Shown piece by piece: positions 9,146-17,525 of a DNA stretch of 39,643 nucleotides (within the stretch, counting starts at the first letter, position 1; each line of letters begins with the position of its first letter). The DNA is from Halothiobacillus sp. (lineage in GTDB: Bacteria > Pseudomonadota > Gammaproteobacteria > Halothiobacillales > Halothiobacillaceae): assembly GCA_024636015.1 (NCBI GenBank), contig JAGXHU010000078.1, positions 1-39,643 of the forward strand, given 5' to 3'. A program made the position numbers and the translations under genes. The notes under the pieces were generated by a model. That model made no database searches. It saw only the letters and a program-made list of their open reading frames with translations, and had not been told where the DNA came from.

Positions 9146-10040
9146 CAATCTCGGTCAACAGCCGATCCATCATCGACGCGGCCTGGGCCCCATACCCCCC
9201 GCCAAACAGATTGAAGTGATTCAGCACGTGATAGAGGTTATAGAGAGTTTTGCGCGTGGAATAACCGGGGTCTAGCGGCGAGCAAGCCCAGTAGGCGTCG
9301 TAGAATCTGGGTGAGAAACCGCCGAAGAGCTCCGTCATCGCCAGCTCGGCTTCGCGATCCGCAAAATAGACGGCCGGATCGTAAAGCACCGGGGCGCCGG
9401 TTGGATCGAACCCGTAGTTCCCGCCCCAGAGATCACCGTGAATCAGGGCGGGGGCTGGATCGTAATCGGCGAAAAACATGGGCAGCGCGGCAATCAACCG
9501 ATGCCCGAGGTCGATACCCCGCCGAGACAATCCGCGCGCTGCCGCCCAATCGAGTTGCGGTCGCAATCGAGATTGGCCGTAAAACGCGGACCAATCCATC
9601 GAGGAGGCATTCTGCTGGGGCATCGTGCCGATAAAGTTATCCGAGGCAAAACCGAAATATGGCTGCGCCACCGCATGCAGGGCAGCGAGCTGCTCGCCCA
9701 GCAGCGCATCGTTGCCTCGGCCAGCAAGTTCCAGCCATTCCAGCAACAAATAACCGCTGCCCGCCACCGAACCCCAGGCAAGTGGCGCCGGCACCCGGAT
9801 TGACGCACCTAATGCCACGAGCCCGGCCGCCTCGGCCGCGAATCTCTGTTCGGCATCTGGATCGTTCAGGGTTTTCAGGAAAAACATCCCCAGGTCGGTC
9901 GTCACCCGTTCAGTGCGGTTGATGCAACCGCCCGATACCGACTGCAAGGCCGTAATCCGGCCAAATCGACGCCCGTCGCTGCCCTGCCGCGCGGCGTGAT
10001 CGAGCATCTGCTGAACCTGTTGAATATGCTGTTCATTCAT
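9138..10040 (-). CDS. Fructosamine/ketosamine-3-kinase family protein
   Basis: Aminoglycoside-phosphotransferase-fold kinase of the fructosamine-3-kinase group (YniA in E. coli). Characterised members phosphorylate ketoamines formed by glycation so that they break down. The 300-residue protein shows a VSGGCINRTERV nucleotide-loop region near the N-terminus, the catalytic loop IHGDLWGGNYGF with H201 and D203, and the metal-binding YDPAVYFADREAELAM that is characteristic of this family. The ATG at 10040 has AGGATG six bases upstream. The substrate cannot be read from sequence. It is transcribed alone and divergently from the membrane glycosyltransferase gene at 10142, with 101 bp between the two starts. 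Confidence 0.87.
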   Translation of the reverse strand: MNEQHIQQVQQMLDHAARQGSDGRRFGRITALQSVSGGCINRTERVTTDLGMFFLKTLNDPDAEQRFAAEAAGLVALGASIRVPAPLAWGSVAGSGYLLLEWLELAGRGNDALLGEQLAALHAVAQPYFGFASDNFIGTMPQQNASSMDWSAFYGQSRLRPQLDWAAARGLSRRGIDLGHRLIAALPMFFADYDPAPALIHGDLWGGNYGFDPTGAPVLYDPAVYFADREAELAMTELFGGFSPRFYDAYWACSPLDPGYSTRKTLYNLYHVLNHFNLFGGGYGAQAASMMDRLLTEIGA

Positions 10041-10141
10041 GGCGACATCCTAGCGATTTTTTCGCCCGGTTGGCCACCCACAATACCCCCAGCACCAGAT
10101 GACCAACACAACGGATCGATATCCCGGTACCATTCCGTCCT

Positions 10142-11839
10142 TTGACAACACCCACCCGAGTGACGCAGCTCATGACCGCGACGCATTCCTCAATCGGCAC
10201 CCGGCCCGCCCGTATTGGCCAATGGCTGCTGGCCCATCCGTTCTGGCTGCTGGCCACGTTTGCCCTCTGGCTGGGGTTCACCCTGGGCCTGCGCCCTCTT
10301 TTCGTGCCCGACGAAGGCCGGTATGTCGGCGTGGCACTTGCCATGCTGCACAGCCACGACTGGCTCGTGCCCCGTCTCGATGGCCTGCCCTTCTTCCACA
10401 AGCCCCCGCTATTCTACTGGGTCACCGCCACGTCGCTCTCCGTGTTCGGTGTGAACGAGTGGGCGGCACGTCTGGCGCCTTTTCTCGGGGCATTCTTCAC
10501 GGGCGTGACCCTGTTCTGGTTTCTAAACGCGCATGTGAGTCGACGAGCCGCCGGACTCGCGCTGTTGCTGCTGGGCAACTTCCCCCTGTTCTTCGATGGC
10601 GCGCAATTCGCCAGCATGGACATGCTCGTGGGCTCACTGATTGCGATCACCGTTCTGTTGCTGGCCCATGTCAGCGAACGGCTGATGGCCGGGGTCATGG
10701 CCCCGAAGCTGCTAATTCTGGCCTACGCGACGGCTGCGCTCGGGATGCTCACCAAAGGCATGATCGGCTTCGTACTGCCGGGCATGGTGATCACCTTCTG
10801 GCTGCTCTGGATGCGACGCTATACCCACCTGTACCGCTTGATATCATTGCCCGGCATCGTCGTGTTTCTGTTGATTGCGGCCCCCTGGTTCCTGTTGATG
10901 GAACTCAAGTTTCCGGGTTTTCTGTACTACACCTTCATCTATCAACAATTCGACCGCTATCTCGACAGCAGCTTCAACAATCCACAACCCTTCTATTTTT
11001 ATTTCATGATTTTGTTCGGCGGGTTGCTCCCGTGGATTGTCGGTGTGGTGTTGATGCGCATCCTGCCCAGCTGGCGGCAAACCTTGCTCCCCATTGGAAA
11101 GCACACCATCATCAGTCTCGGCGTTATTTGGATTGCCGCTATCCTGATGTTTTTCAGCATTCCCACCTCGAAACTGATCGGCTACATTCTGCCCACCGTA
11201 CCCGGCTTTGCCCTGCTGATGGCCCTGCTCCTCGATCAGGTACTTGCCCGCAACGCGCACCACTTCGAACAAACCCACAACTGGTATCGGCGGATTGGCA
11301 TTCTGGCCTTGATCGGCGGTAGCCTGGGCCTGATTTCCGTGATCACGTTCGCGGTGATCGATCACAAATCCCACAAGGCCGTGACCGAAGAAGTCCGCAC
11401 GCAGATCACACCGGATGCCGATGTGGTGTTCTACAACTACTACTTCTTCAGTGTGCCGTTCTACCTGGATCGCCCCAAGCCGGCGCTGGTGACCGGCGAA
11501 TGGCATGACCCGGCCAATTTCAAGACCGATGGCTCCAATACCGAGCTCTACACCTCCGCGCAGTTCGACCCCGAGGCTGCCAAAAGGATTCTGATTTCAA
11601 CCGCTCAGCTCGCCACGATGATCGACCAGGCCAAGGCCGGCACACATCCACCGGTCTGGGTCTATGCGCTCCGGGGCGACGTACCCAACACGCCCCTGCT
11701 GGCTCAGGCGCGACCGCGGGCGCAAGACAAGCGCGTGAATGTGTATTGTTTTGGTTGTCAGCATGCCCGTGAAGCGGCCGACGGAACGAGGGTAGCGACC
11801 CGCTCCGGTCGTTTAGGCGCGTCGTCGGCAGCCCCATAA
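10142..11839 (+). CDS. ArnT/PMT-type integral membrane glycosyltransferase
   Basis: Member of the GT-C superfamily (dolichyl-phosphate mannosyltransferase/ArnT group), which moves a sugar from a polyprenyl-phosphate carrier to an acceptor on the periplasmic face. The 565-residue protein has about eleven hydrophobic helices. The first periplasmic loop carries the essential acidic pair in VPDEGRY (D57, E58, counted from the first start), followed by FFHKPPLFYW as in ArnT-like enzymes. A C-terminal soluble region of about 150 residues starts after the last helix (near 405). Starts in frame are TTG 10142, GTG 10160 and ATG 10172, none with a clear ribosome binding site; ATG 10172 is quite possible. 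GtrA and GtrB, which could make and flip its donor, are encoded downstream on the opposite strand. ArnT itself (aminoarabinose) is not supported because no other arn gene is present. Confidence 0.85.
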   Translation: MTTPTRVTQLMTATHSSIGTRPARIGQWLLAHPFWLLATFALWLGFTLGLRPLFVPDEGRYVGVALAMLHSHDWLVPRLDGLPFFHKPPLFYWVTATSLSVFGVNEWAARLAPFLGAFFTGVTLFWFLNAHVSRRAAGLALLLLGNFPLFFDGAQFASMDMLVGSLIAITVLLLAHVSERLMAGVMAPKLLILAYATAALGMLTKGMIGFVLPGMVITFWLLWMRRYTHLYRLISLPGIVVFLLIAAPWFLLMELKFPGFLYYTFIYQQFDRYLDSSFNNPQPFYFYFMILFGGLLPWIVGVVLMRILPSWRQTLLPIGKHTIISLGVIWIAAILMFFSIPTSKLIGYILPTVPGFALLMALLLDQVLARNAHHFEQTHNWYRRIGILALIGGSLGLISVITFAVIDHKSHKAVTEEVRTQITPDADVVFYNYYFFSVPFYLDRPKPALVTGEWHDPANFKTDGSNTELYTSAQFDPEAAKRILISTAQLATMIDQAKAGTHPPVWVYALRGDVPNTPLLAQARPRAQDKRVNVYCFGCQHAREAADGTRVATRSGRLGASSAAP

Positions 11840-11859
11840 CACCACGTTAGTTATCATCT

Positions 11860-12456
11860 ATGAGCGCCACATACGCACCACCATACGACAGCCCCATTTA
11901 GGACAAGTTTGCGTATCACTACGTGAAATTCGCCTCTGATGACGTTGATATAACACCGCAGTTCGAGGTCACAACCCTATGCGGACGCTTCATCATTGAT
12001 TTTGTATTAACAACATCAGACGGCAATCGTGTTGGCATCGAGTGTGATGGGCGAGAATTTCATGACGAATCACGAGACGAATGGCGAGATGCCATGATTC
12101 TAGGTGAAGGTCACGTTGATGCCATATACAGGCTACGAGGCAGCGATATAACCTACTACATGGAAGATATTCTCTATCTGATGGCAGTTCTTGAACCACG
12201 TCTTTTTTCCAGTCGTGCAACGAAAAATCTTGAGGTACTTGCAAGTTCTGAAATCCAAGAGCTTCCCAAGAGTCATTGCGAAGACCTCTATCATTTCAAG
12301 TACAGAAACGAAGCGGGGCTTGGTTTTTTTAGGGTTGAAACCCGTCGCCGAGCTGTCCCTACAGGTCAGCGTCGTTTTTGGCAGTCCGCCTACCGTTTTG
12401 CTCAATCCATTGGTGGAGGCACACTGGACGATGTTATGGAAAAGTATCGTGCCTAG
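11860..12456 (+). pseudogene. Vsr/DUF559-like nuclease-fold gene interrupted by an in-frame TAG
   Basis: From the ATG at 11860 the frame reads MSATYAPPYDSPI, then TAG at 11899-11901, then continues in the same frame as DKFAYHYVKF and stays open to 12456. The phrase SPI-x-DKFAYHYVKF resembles the N-terminal helix of small restriction-endonuclease-fold proteins (SPIEEKF type), so the TAG probably replaced a GAG or CAG codon. The body has a PD-(D/E)xK-like core: FIIDFVL, then VGIECDGREFHD, then RDEWRDAM, the same order as in Vsr and DUF559 proteins. A GTG at 11923 could start a 177-residue shortened product, but it has no ribosome binding site and would lose the first helix. Base composition is clearly more AT-rich than the flanks, suggesting transfer. 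Precise family and activity are unproven. Confidence 0.6.
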
Positions 12457-12543
12457 CCATCAGGCAGCTAACTCGGTAGTCATGCGGGAGTGCACAAAAG
12501 CTCGCAGCTCCTTGTTTTCCATATTAGACACCCCCACCTCGAA

Positions 12544-12975
12544 TCAATTGATCGGAAAGGCCCAGTGGCGACTGGCCAGATAGGTGCCCACGGCCACCGT
12601 CAGGATCACCAGGAACAGCGCCACGGTATACGGCAACGGCGTAAAGTTCAGCAACAGCGCATAGAGCAGTTCGTTGGCCAGGAACCCCACCACGGCCACC
12701 ACGGCAAAGCGCGGTAGCGCGTGACGGATCGGGTGCGGATCATCGCGAGCAAAGCTGCCATGCCGATGGCCGAAAAAGCTCACCCAGAATGCGACAAAAA
12801 ACCCGGCCGGATTGGCCAGCAAAGCGGCCATACCCGTCTGGCTCACCAGGGCCCAGACCACGGCCAGATGCACGGCCGCCGCGCTCAAACCCACTATCCC
12901 AAAAATAAAGAGCGCCTGCCCCGCGCGGACAAGGCCGACGATCCGTTCAAACCCCATGGCGGGGGTCTGTGTCAT
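12544..12975 (-). CDS. GtrA-like small membrane protein (candidate polyprenyl-phosphate-sugar flippase)
   Basis: GtrA-family protein of 143 residues with four membrane helices and little else. Hallmarks are FIFGIVGLSAAAVHLAVVW near the N-terminus, NPAGFFVAFWVSFFGHRHGSF in the middle and a final helix ending in ASRHWAFP. Family members are thought to help move undecaprenyl-phosphate-linked sugars across the inner membrane. The ATG at 12975 is chosen because GCGGAAA precedes it and it overlaps the gtrB stop by 29 bases; ATG 12957 (11-base overlap) is the alternative. A longer in-frame extension to 13050 would lie inside gtrB and is unlikely. Translation is probably coupled to gtrB. About 87 bp beyond its stop lies the AT-rich pseudogene. 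Confidence 0.82.
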   Translation of the reverse strand: MTQTPAMGFERIVGLVRAGQALFIFGIVGLSAAAVHLAVVWALVSQTGMAALLANPAGFFVAFWVSFFGHRHGSFARDDPHPIRHALPRFAVVAVVGFLANELLYALLLNFTPLPYTVALFLVILTVAVGTYLASRHWAFPIN

Positions 12976-13933
12976 TTTCCGCTCGGCGGGCAATCGCACT
13001 GTTGTCGATTTGCTCATCGACGATGTAGCGCGGACGTTGCTTGACCTCATCGTAGACCCGGCCTAGGTACTCGCCAAGAATACCCACTGAAATCAACTGA
13101 ATACCACTAAACAGCATCAAGCCTGCAACGATGGTCGTCCACCCTGCCACCGGCCGCTGATCGATAAAATAGGCCAGTGTGACAAACGCGCCATAACCGA
13201 TCGCCAAAGTTGCAAGTAGGAAGCCGAATACGCTCCAGAGTCGCAGCGGCATGTTCGAGAAGGCCGTCAAACCGGTCAGGGCGAGATTCATAAGCCGACG
13301 CGCAGAAAAATGGCTTTTACCATGCAGGCGGGGTGCGGGGGTATACGGCAACGCCAGGGTCCGGAATCCAACCCAGGCATAGAGCCCTTTCATGAACCGA
13401 TTTCGCTCGGGCAGTGCCCGAAGAGCGGTCACCACGCGCTGATCCAGTAACCGGAAATCGCTGGCATCTTCAGGTACATGTACCGGTGAACCGAAGTTGA
13501 TAAATCGATACATCAGCGTCGAGCCCCAGCGTTTCCAGAAGGGTTCGTCGTCCCGGTTCTCCCGCACGAGATACACCATCTGAGCGCCATCACGCCAAGC
13601 CTGCAACATACGTGGCATCAGCTCAACGGGATGCTGCAGATCGGCATCCATAAAAAAGCAGACATCGCCCCGAGCCTGATCCAGCCCGGCACTCAATGCC
13701 GCTTCCTTGCCGAAATTACGAGAAAAATACAGCATTACCAGCCCCGGATGCGTCTCATAATCGGCCAGAACCTGACGGGTCTGATCCGTACTGCCGTCAT
13801 CGATCAGGATGATTTCCCAGATAGGGCTCAACGCGGACAGTTGTGCGGTCAACTGCGCGATCAGTCGCGGTAGATTGGCGGCCTCGTTATAGGCCGGCAC
13901 CACACAGGAAATACTCACCGGATGTTCATTCAT
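12947..13933 (-). CDS. GtrB/ArnC-type polyprenyl-phosphate glycosyltransferase (GT2)
   Basis: Family 2 glycosyltransferase of the DPM1/GtrB/ArnC type, which transfers a sugar from a nucleotide donor to undecaprenyl phosphate on the cytoplasmic face. The 328-residue protein has a Rossmann-like GT-A domain with SCVVPAYNEAANL (about 9-21), LIDDGSTDQT (43-52), RNFGKEAAL (72-80) and the metal-binding DAD at 96-98 in MDADLQHP. Two membrane helices follow (about 225-250 and 265-290), then a basic tail. It matches GtrB length and layout. ATG 13933 is preferred over TTG 13939. It overlaps gtrA and diverges from the response-regulator gene across 125 bp. The sugar cannot be predicted; glucose (GtrB) is only one option. 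Confidence 0.86.
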   Translation of the reverse strand: MNEHPVSISCVVPAYNEAANLPRLIAQLTAQLSALSPIWEIILIDDGSTDQTRQVLADYETHPGLVMLYFSRNFGKEAALSAGLDQARGDVCFFMDADLQHPVELMPRMLQAWRDGAQMVYLVRENRDDEPFWKRWGSTLMYRFINFGSPVHVPEDASDFRLLDQRVVTALRALPERNRFMKGLYAWVGFRTLALPYTPAPRLHGKSHFSARRLMNLALTGLTAFSNMPLRLWSVFGFLLATLAIGYGAFVTLAYFIDQRPVAGWTTIVAGLMLFSGIQLISVGILGEYLGRVYDEVKQRPRYIVDEQIDNSAIARRAENDTDPRHGV

Positions 13934-14022
13934 GCTCAATCAGCCCAGATTCACGATAGAGCGCCAGAATACACGCAACACCGCCAAATGCGGTGTGACA
14001 ACCCCATAGAACCGAAAAACTA

Positions 14023-14032
14023 ACCATATGGT
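14023..14032. promoter_or_regulatory. Palindrome in the gtrB/response-regulator divergent region
   Basis: ACCATATGGT is a perfect ten-base palindrome 26 bp before the response-regulator start, in the 125-bp region shared with gtrB. A second inverted pair (CCGC..GCGG) lies at 13981-13993. OmpR-family regulators usually bind direct repeats, so this may be a site for another factor or chance. No clear -35/-10 pair was found. Confidence 0.2.
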
Positions 14033-14058
14033 CACCCAATGGCGTATGAGGGCGCGGT

Positions 14059-14754
14059 ATGATGGAAACCATGAAAATCCTGATTGTTGAAGACGATTCA
14101 CGTGCGGCACATTACCTCACCAAGGGGTTGACCGAATCCGGTCATCAGTGCGACGTGGCAGAGGACGGGGAAACCGGGCTCCATATGGCGATCAGTGGCC
14201 AGTACGACGTGCTGATCGTCGACCGGATGCTCCCCAAGCTCGATGGCCTCGCGCTGGTCGCCGCTTATCGCGCCACGGGTCGGAACACCCCCGTCATGAT
14301 TCTTTCTGCCCTGGGCGAGGTGGATGATCGGATCCACGGCCTGCGTGCCGGTGGGGACGATTACCTCGTCAAACCCTATGCATTCGGCGAATTGTTGGCG
14401 CGACTCAATGCCCTCACCCGCCGCTCCCAACCCACCGCCAGTGCCGAGCTGCTGACAGTGGCAGATCTCGAAATCGACCGCAGCAAGCACCGCGTGACGC
14501 GTGCCGGACAGCGCATTCTGCTTCAACCTCGGGAATTCCGCCTGCTGGAGTATTTGATGCGCCATGCCGACCAGGTTGTGACCCGTACCATGCTGCTCGA
14601 ACAGGTCTGGGACTATCACTTCGATCCACAAACCAATGTCATCGAGGTTCACATCTCACGTCTACGCCGGAAAATCGACCGGGATTTCAACTCGCCACTC
14701 CTACATACGATACGGGGCGCCGGGTATCGTTTGGGCGTCCTGCCGGAAGAGTGA
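14059..14754 (+). CDS. OmpR/PhoB-family response regulator
   Basis: Two-component transcription factor of 231 residues. The receiver domain has the acidic pair E11/D12-D13, phospho-acceptor D55 in LIVDRMLPKLDG, the conserved serine in ILSALG and the lysine in YLVKPYAF. The C-terminal winged helix contains LQPREFRLLEYLM and NVIEVHISRLRRKID, typical of the CopR/QseB/PmrA-like subgroup. The ATG at 14059 has GAGGG six bases upstream, which favours it over the ATG at 14071. The partner kinase begins 18 bases after its stop. The signal and regulon are unknown; the divergent gtrB-gtrA genes are an obvious candidate target, by position only. Confidence 0.92.
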   Translation: MMETMKILIVEDDSRAAHYLTKGLTESGHQCDVAEDGETGLHMAISGQYDVLIVDRMLPKLDGLALVAAYRATGRNTPVMILSALGEVDDRIHGLRAGGDDYLVKPYAFGELLARLNALTRRSQPTASAELLTVADLEIDRSKHRVTRAGQRILLQPREFRLLEYLMRHADQVVTRTMLLEQVWDYHFDPQTNVIEVHISRLRRKIDRDFNSPLLHTIRGAGYRLGVLPEE

Positions 14755-14772
14755 TCGAGAGCGTCAGAACCC

Positions 14773-16176
14773 ATGCACATGCCCCGTCTGTTCCGTACCA
14801 CCGTATTCCGCCTGTCGCTGATGTATGCAGCCGGTTTCAGCCTGTTGACCGCCCTGGTCCTGGGCGGGGTGTTCTACTCCACCCAGAGTTATCTCACTCA
14901 GCGGGTGATCGATACCCTGCAAACCGATCTCGCCACCCTGCTTGAGCCCGAGGATGGCCAGGCCATCACGCATTCAAGTGACCTGATCGAACGTGTCCAG
15001 GAGCTGCGGAAATTCGATCACAGTCGAGGCGGCGTGATTGCCCTGGCGAATCGTGAGGGAAAACTGCTCGCAGGCAATTTGCTGCATTGGCCAAAGGGGG
15101 TGCCCTTTGTGGCCGGCGTTGCCTATTTCGATATCCACGACACGTCGGTCCCGCCCGATCTGCGCCAGCGCAAGGACGATTTCGACGTCCTGGTTCAGGT
15201 ACAAGCTCTGCCCAACGGGCATTGGGTACTGGTCGGCCAGCAATTGGCGGATGAGGAAGACCTGAGCGAATATATCGGCTCGCTGTTTCTATTCGCGATC
15301 ACCCTCATCAGCCTGAGTGCGGTGTTTGGCGGCGTATTCATGGGGCGGGCCGCGCTGAAACAGATCGACCAGATCAGTCTGGCAGCCCGTCGGATCGCAA
15401 GTGGCGATCTCACCGAGCGCCTGCCCGTTCATGCCCAACGCCGTAATGAATTCGACGAGATTGCCATTGAACTGAACAATACCCTGGAGCGTATCAATGC
15501 CCTGGTGAAGGGTATGCGCGAAGTCACGGACAATGTCGCCCACGATCTGCGCAGCCCCCTCAACCGATTGCGCAGCCGCCTGGAGGTCGCGCTGATCGAA
15601 CCGCAGTACGCCGTGCCCTGTAAGCAACTGCTGCATGACAGTATCGACGACCTGCAAAATGTTCTCTCTACATTCAACACGCTCCTGTCGATCTCGCAGG
15701 CCGAGGCAGGCATTCAACGGCTTCCCTTCAGCCCGCTTGATATCAGCGCATTGTGCAGCGACCTGTGTGAACTGTATGAGGCAAGCGCCGAAGAGGCGGG
15801 ATTGCGCCTGACCGTTGACTGTCCGACACCTCTGATGGTTCAGGGCAACCGGGATCTGCTGGCACAAGCCCTGAGCAACATCCTCGACAACTCGATCAAA
15901 TACACACCCTCGGGCGGCACGATTTCGGTGCAAACGCAGGCAATAAACGACCTGGTGATGATCCAGATCTGTGATACCGGAATCGGCGTACCTTTCGAAC
16001 ACCACGATCATATTTTTCAACGTTTTGTACGGCTGGATACCGCCCGAAACCAGCCCGGCAACGGGCTCGGACTGGCCCAGGTTCTGGCAACGATCAAGGC
16101 TCATCACGGTACGATACGGTTGTTAGATCACCATCCAGGTCTCTGCCTGCGCATCCATCTCCCACTGGTCGGTTAG
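14773..16176 (+). CDS. Membrane sensor histidine kinase
   Basis: Inner-membrane kinase of 467 residues paired with the regulator just upstream. Order: membrane helix (about 10-32), periplasmic sensor of about 135 residues, second helix (about 168-192), HAMP domain (to about 245), HisKA box NVAHDLRSPLNRL with phospho-acceptor H257, and HATPase domain with N box NILDNSIKYTPSGG (about 367-380), CDTGIGV and GNGLGLAQV. All catalytic boxes are present, so it should be active. The periplasmic part shows no ligand motif I recognise. The arrangement resembles QseC/CusS-type kinases; the specific signal is not readable. The start ATG has only a weak purine-rich stretch before it, consistent with coupling to the regulator gene. 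Confidence 0.92.
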   Translation: MHMPRLFRTTVFRLSLMYAAGFSLLTALVLGGVFYSTQSYLTQRVIDTLQTDLATLLEPEDGQAITHSSDLIERVQELRKFDHSRGGVIALANREGKLLAGNLLHWPKGVPFVAGVAYFDIHDTSVPPDLRQRKDDFDVLVQVQALPNGHWVLVGQQLADEEDLSEYIGSLFLFAITLISLSAVFGGVFMGRAALKQIDQISLAARRIASGDLTERLPVHAQRRNEFDEIAIELNNTLERINALVKGMREVTDNVAHDLRSPLNRLRSRLEVALIEPQYAVPCKQLLHDSIDDLQNVLSTFNTLLSISQAEAGIQRLPFSPLDISALCSDLCELYEASAEEAGLRLTVDCPTPLMVQGNRDLLAQALSNILDNSIKYTPSGGTISVQTQAINDLVMIQICDTGIGVPFEHHDHIFQRFVRLDTARNQPGNGLGLAQVLATIKAHHGTIRLLDHHPGLCLRIHLPLVG

Positions 16177-16253
16177 GTGCTGGGCCAGGACAATCCCGAA
16201 ATTATTTGTTAGATTATCTATCGATCCAATATCGAAAAAATCAAGTGAGCAGC

Positions 16254-16640
16254 ATGATCCAGACTCCCGAAGAACTCATCCAGAAATGGGTACAGGCCGT
16301 CAATGAAGGTAATGTCGAAGCCCTGATCGGCATGTACAACGAAAAAGCCGTACTGATTCCAACTTTTTCGAACCGAATGCGCAAAACCCCCGAGCGAATT
16401 CGCGACTACTTCGAAACGCTGGAGGTCAAAGCTGGACTACACCTGGGCCTGCACGAGAATACCGTCACCATCATCCCGATTCAGAATCGAGCCTATGGCA
16501 TCAGCGGTCTGTATTGCTGGCAGTTTTTGGTGGATGACGAGCTGCTTAATTTCGAGGCCCGCTTCAGCTATGTTGTCGATCTCGACCAAGAAAGCCCCAT
16601 CCTGCAGCACCATTCCTCGCAAATCCCCCGCACCCTGTAG
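16254..16640 (+). CDS. SnoaL-like / SgcJ-EcaC family small protein
   Basis: Protein of 128 residues with the NTF2-like cone fold of the SgcJ/EcaC and CaMKII-association-domain group. Signs are LIQKWVQAVNEGNVEALIGM at the N-terminus, AVLIPTF, RIRDYFETL and the C-terminal ILQHHSSQIP, which matches the conserved HHSS end of these proteins. Members bind small ligands or oligomerise; no enzyme role can be assigned. The ATG at 16254 is preferred to an in-frame ATG at 16206 because homologues begin near TPEEL. It follows the histidine kinase by 77 bp on the same strand, so it may be read from the same transcript, but the AT-rich gap could hold its own promoter. Confidence 0.75.
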   Translation: MIQTPEELIQKWVQAVNEGNVEALIGMYNEKAVLIPTFSNRMRKTPERIRDYFETLEVKAGLHLGLHENTVTIIPIQNRAYGISGLYCWQFLVDDELLNFEARFSYVVDLDQESPILQHHSSQIPRTL

Positions 16641-16677
16641 TCGACGATGATCGCCGATACGATGGGCTGAACAGGTT

Positions 16678-17004
16678 TCAACCCTTATGCGCGGCCCGCT
16701 CTCGTCGGGCCGCTTTCGGATCGGCAATCAGAGGCCGGTAAATTTCCACGCGATCCCGTGGCTGCAAGGGCTGCGTCAGGGGAACGATCCGCGAAAAAAT
16801 ACCAATCTTCTGTTGAGCAAGATCAATCTCGGGGAACTGACGTAAAACCCCACTGGCCACAATTGCCTGCTCCGCCGTCGCGTTCGCGAGCACAAGCACC
16901 GGCAAAATCACCTGCTGATCCGGCAAGGCATAAGCCACTTCGACGAGCATGGTTGTTGCCGGCTCAGTTTCTGCGGCATCAATCGACACGGAATCGTCAG
17001 ACAT
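16678..17004 (-). CDS. rnfH: RnfH-family ubiquitin-like protein
   Basis: Small beta-grasp protein (UPF0125/RnfH) of 108 residues. The core runs from MLVEVAYALPDQQVILPVLV to QPRDRVEIYRPL, with the family's DRVEIYRPL end and a basic tail (DPKAARRERA). Function is not established; it usually sits beside ratA, as here. The start is fixed at 17004: GGAG lies six bases before ATG, and ATGTCTGA makes an eight-base overlap with the ratA stop. A longer in-frame reading to 17187 lies inside ratA and is not credible. No rnf electron-transport genes are present in the window. Confidence 0.9.
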   Translation of the reverse strand: MSDDSVSIDAAETEPATTMLVEVAYALPDQQVILPVLVLANATAEQAIVASGVLRQFPEIDLAQQKIGIFSRIVPLTQPLQPRDRVEIYRPLIADPKAARRERAAHKG

Positions 17005-17446
17005 CTCGATCTCCCGTGCCATAAACGCTGACCGCACGTTGCTGAAACGCACCCACAAGATTACGGACGATTTCCCGAAAAACCGGCCCAATCGCCATAT
17101 CGACCAAACGATTGGCAAACTCGAACGACATATCCAAGCGCACGATGGACCCACCCGTCTCGAGATCATGAAACGACCAAAAGCCATTCAGCGACTTGAA
17201 AGGGCCACTCAACAGGCTGACCTGAATCCGGTGGCCCGGCTCGTTGACATTGCGCGTGGAAAAAGCCTTGCGCAGTGCGCCAACCTTCAAGGTGATACTG
17301 GCATCCATCTCGTTGCCATTTACTTTAAGCACACGGGCAGCATCGCACCAAGGAAGAAAATCCGGGTACGCTGACACGTCATTAACCAGTGCATACATCT
17401 GCAGGGCACTGTAAGGCACTTGGATCTGTCGGCTGATATTCGTCAT
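16997..17446 (-). CDS. ratA: RatA/YfjG START-domain protein
   Basis: Polyketide-cyclase/START-like protein of 149 residues. It begins MTNISRQIQVPYSALQMYALV, then VSAYPDFLPWCDAARVL and FKSLNGFWSFHDL, ending in FANRLVDMAIGPVFREIV, all matching RatA (YfjG), the bacterial relative of mitochondrial Coq10. In E. coli RatA was reported to block 70S ribosome assembly; a ubiquinone-related chaperone role is inferred from the Coq10 similarity. It is translationally coupled to rnfH and divergent from smpB, the conserved gammaproteobacterial arrangement of these three genes. Confidence 0.92.
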   Translation of the reverse strand: MTNISRQIQVPYSALQMYALVNDVSAYPDFLPWCDAARVLKVNGNEMDASITLKVGALRKAFSTRNVNEPGHRIQVSLLSGPFKSLNGFWSFHDLETGGSIVRLDMSFEFANRLVDMAIGPVFREIVRNLVGAFQQRAVSVYGTGDRDV

Positions 17447-17525
17447 GACCTGATTGAACTTGAAATTGTGACTCTAGGGCCCGGCCGGGATCGGCACAGG
17501 TTGGACAATGGATAGTACTGCAAAT

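Noticed and set aside
10099..11322. 407-codon frame overlapping the PMT-like gene
   Set aside because: Arginine/proline/histidine-rich translation typical of an off-frame reading; the 10142 frame has the membrane helices and DE motif.
10142..11839. Calling this gene arnT
   Set aside because: The GT-C fold and DE motif are shared by many PMT-family enzymes, and no aminoarabinose synthesis genes are in the window.
14023..14032. Palindrome as the response-regulator operator
   Set aside because: Kept only as a low-confidence feature, since OmpR-family sites are usually direct repeats and no second copy was found.
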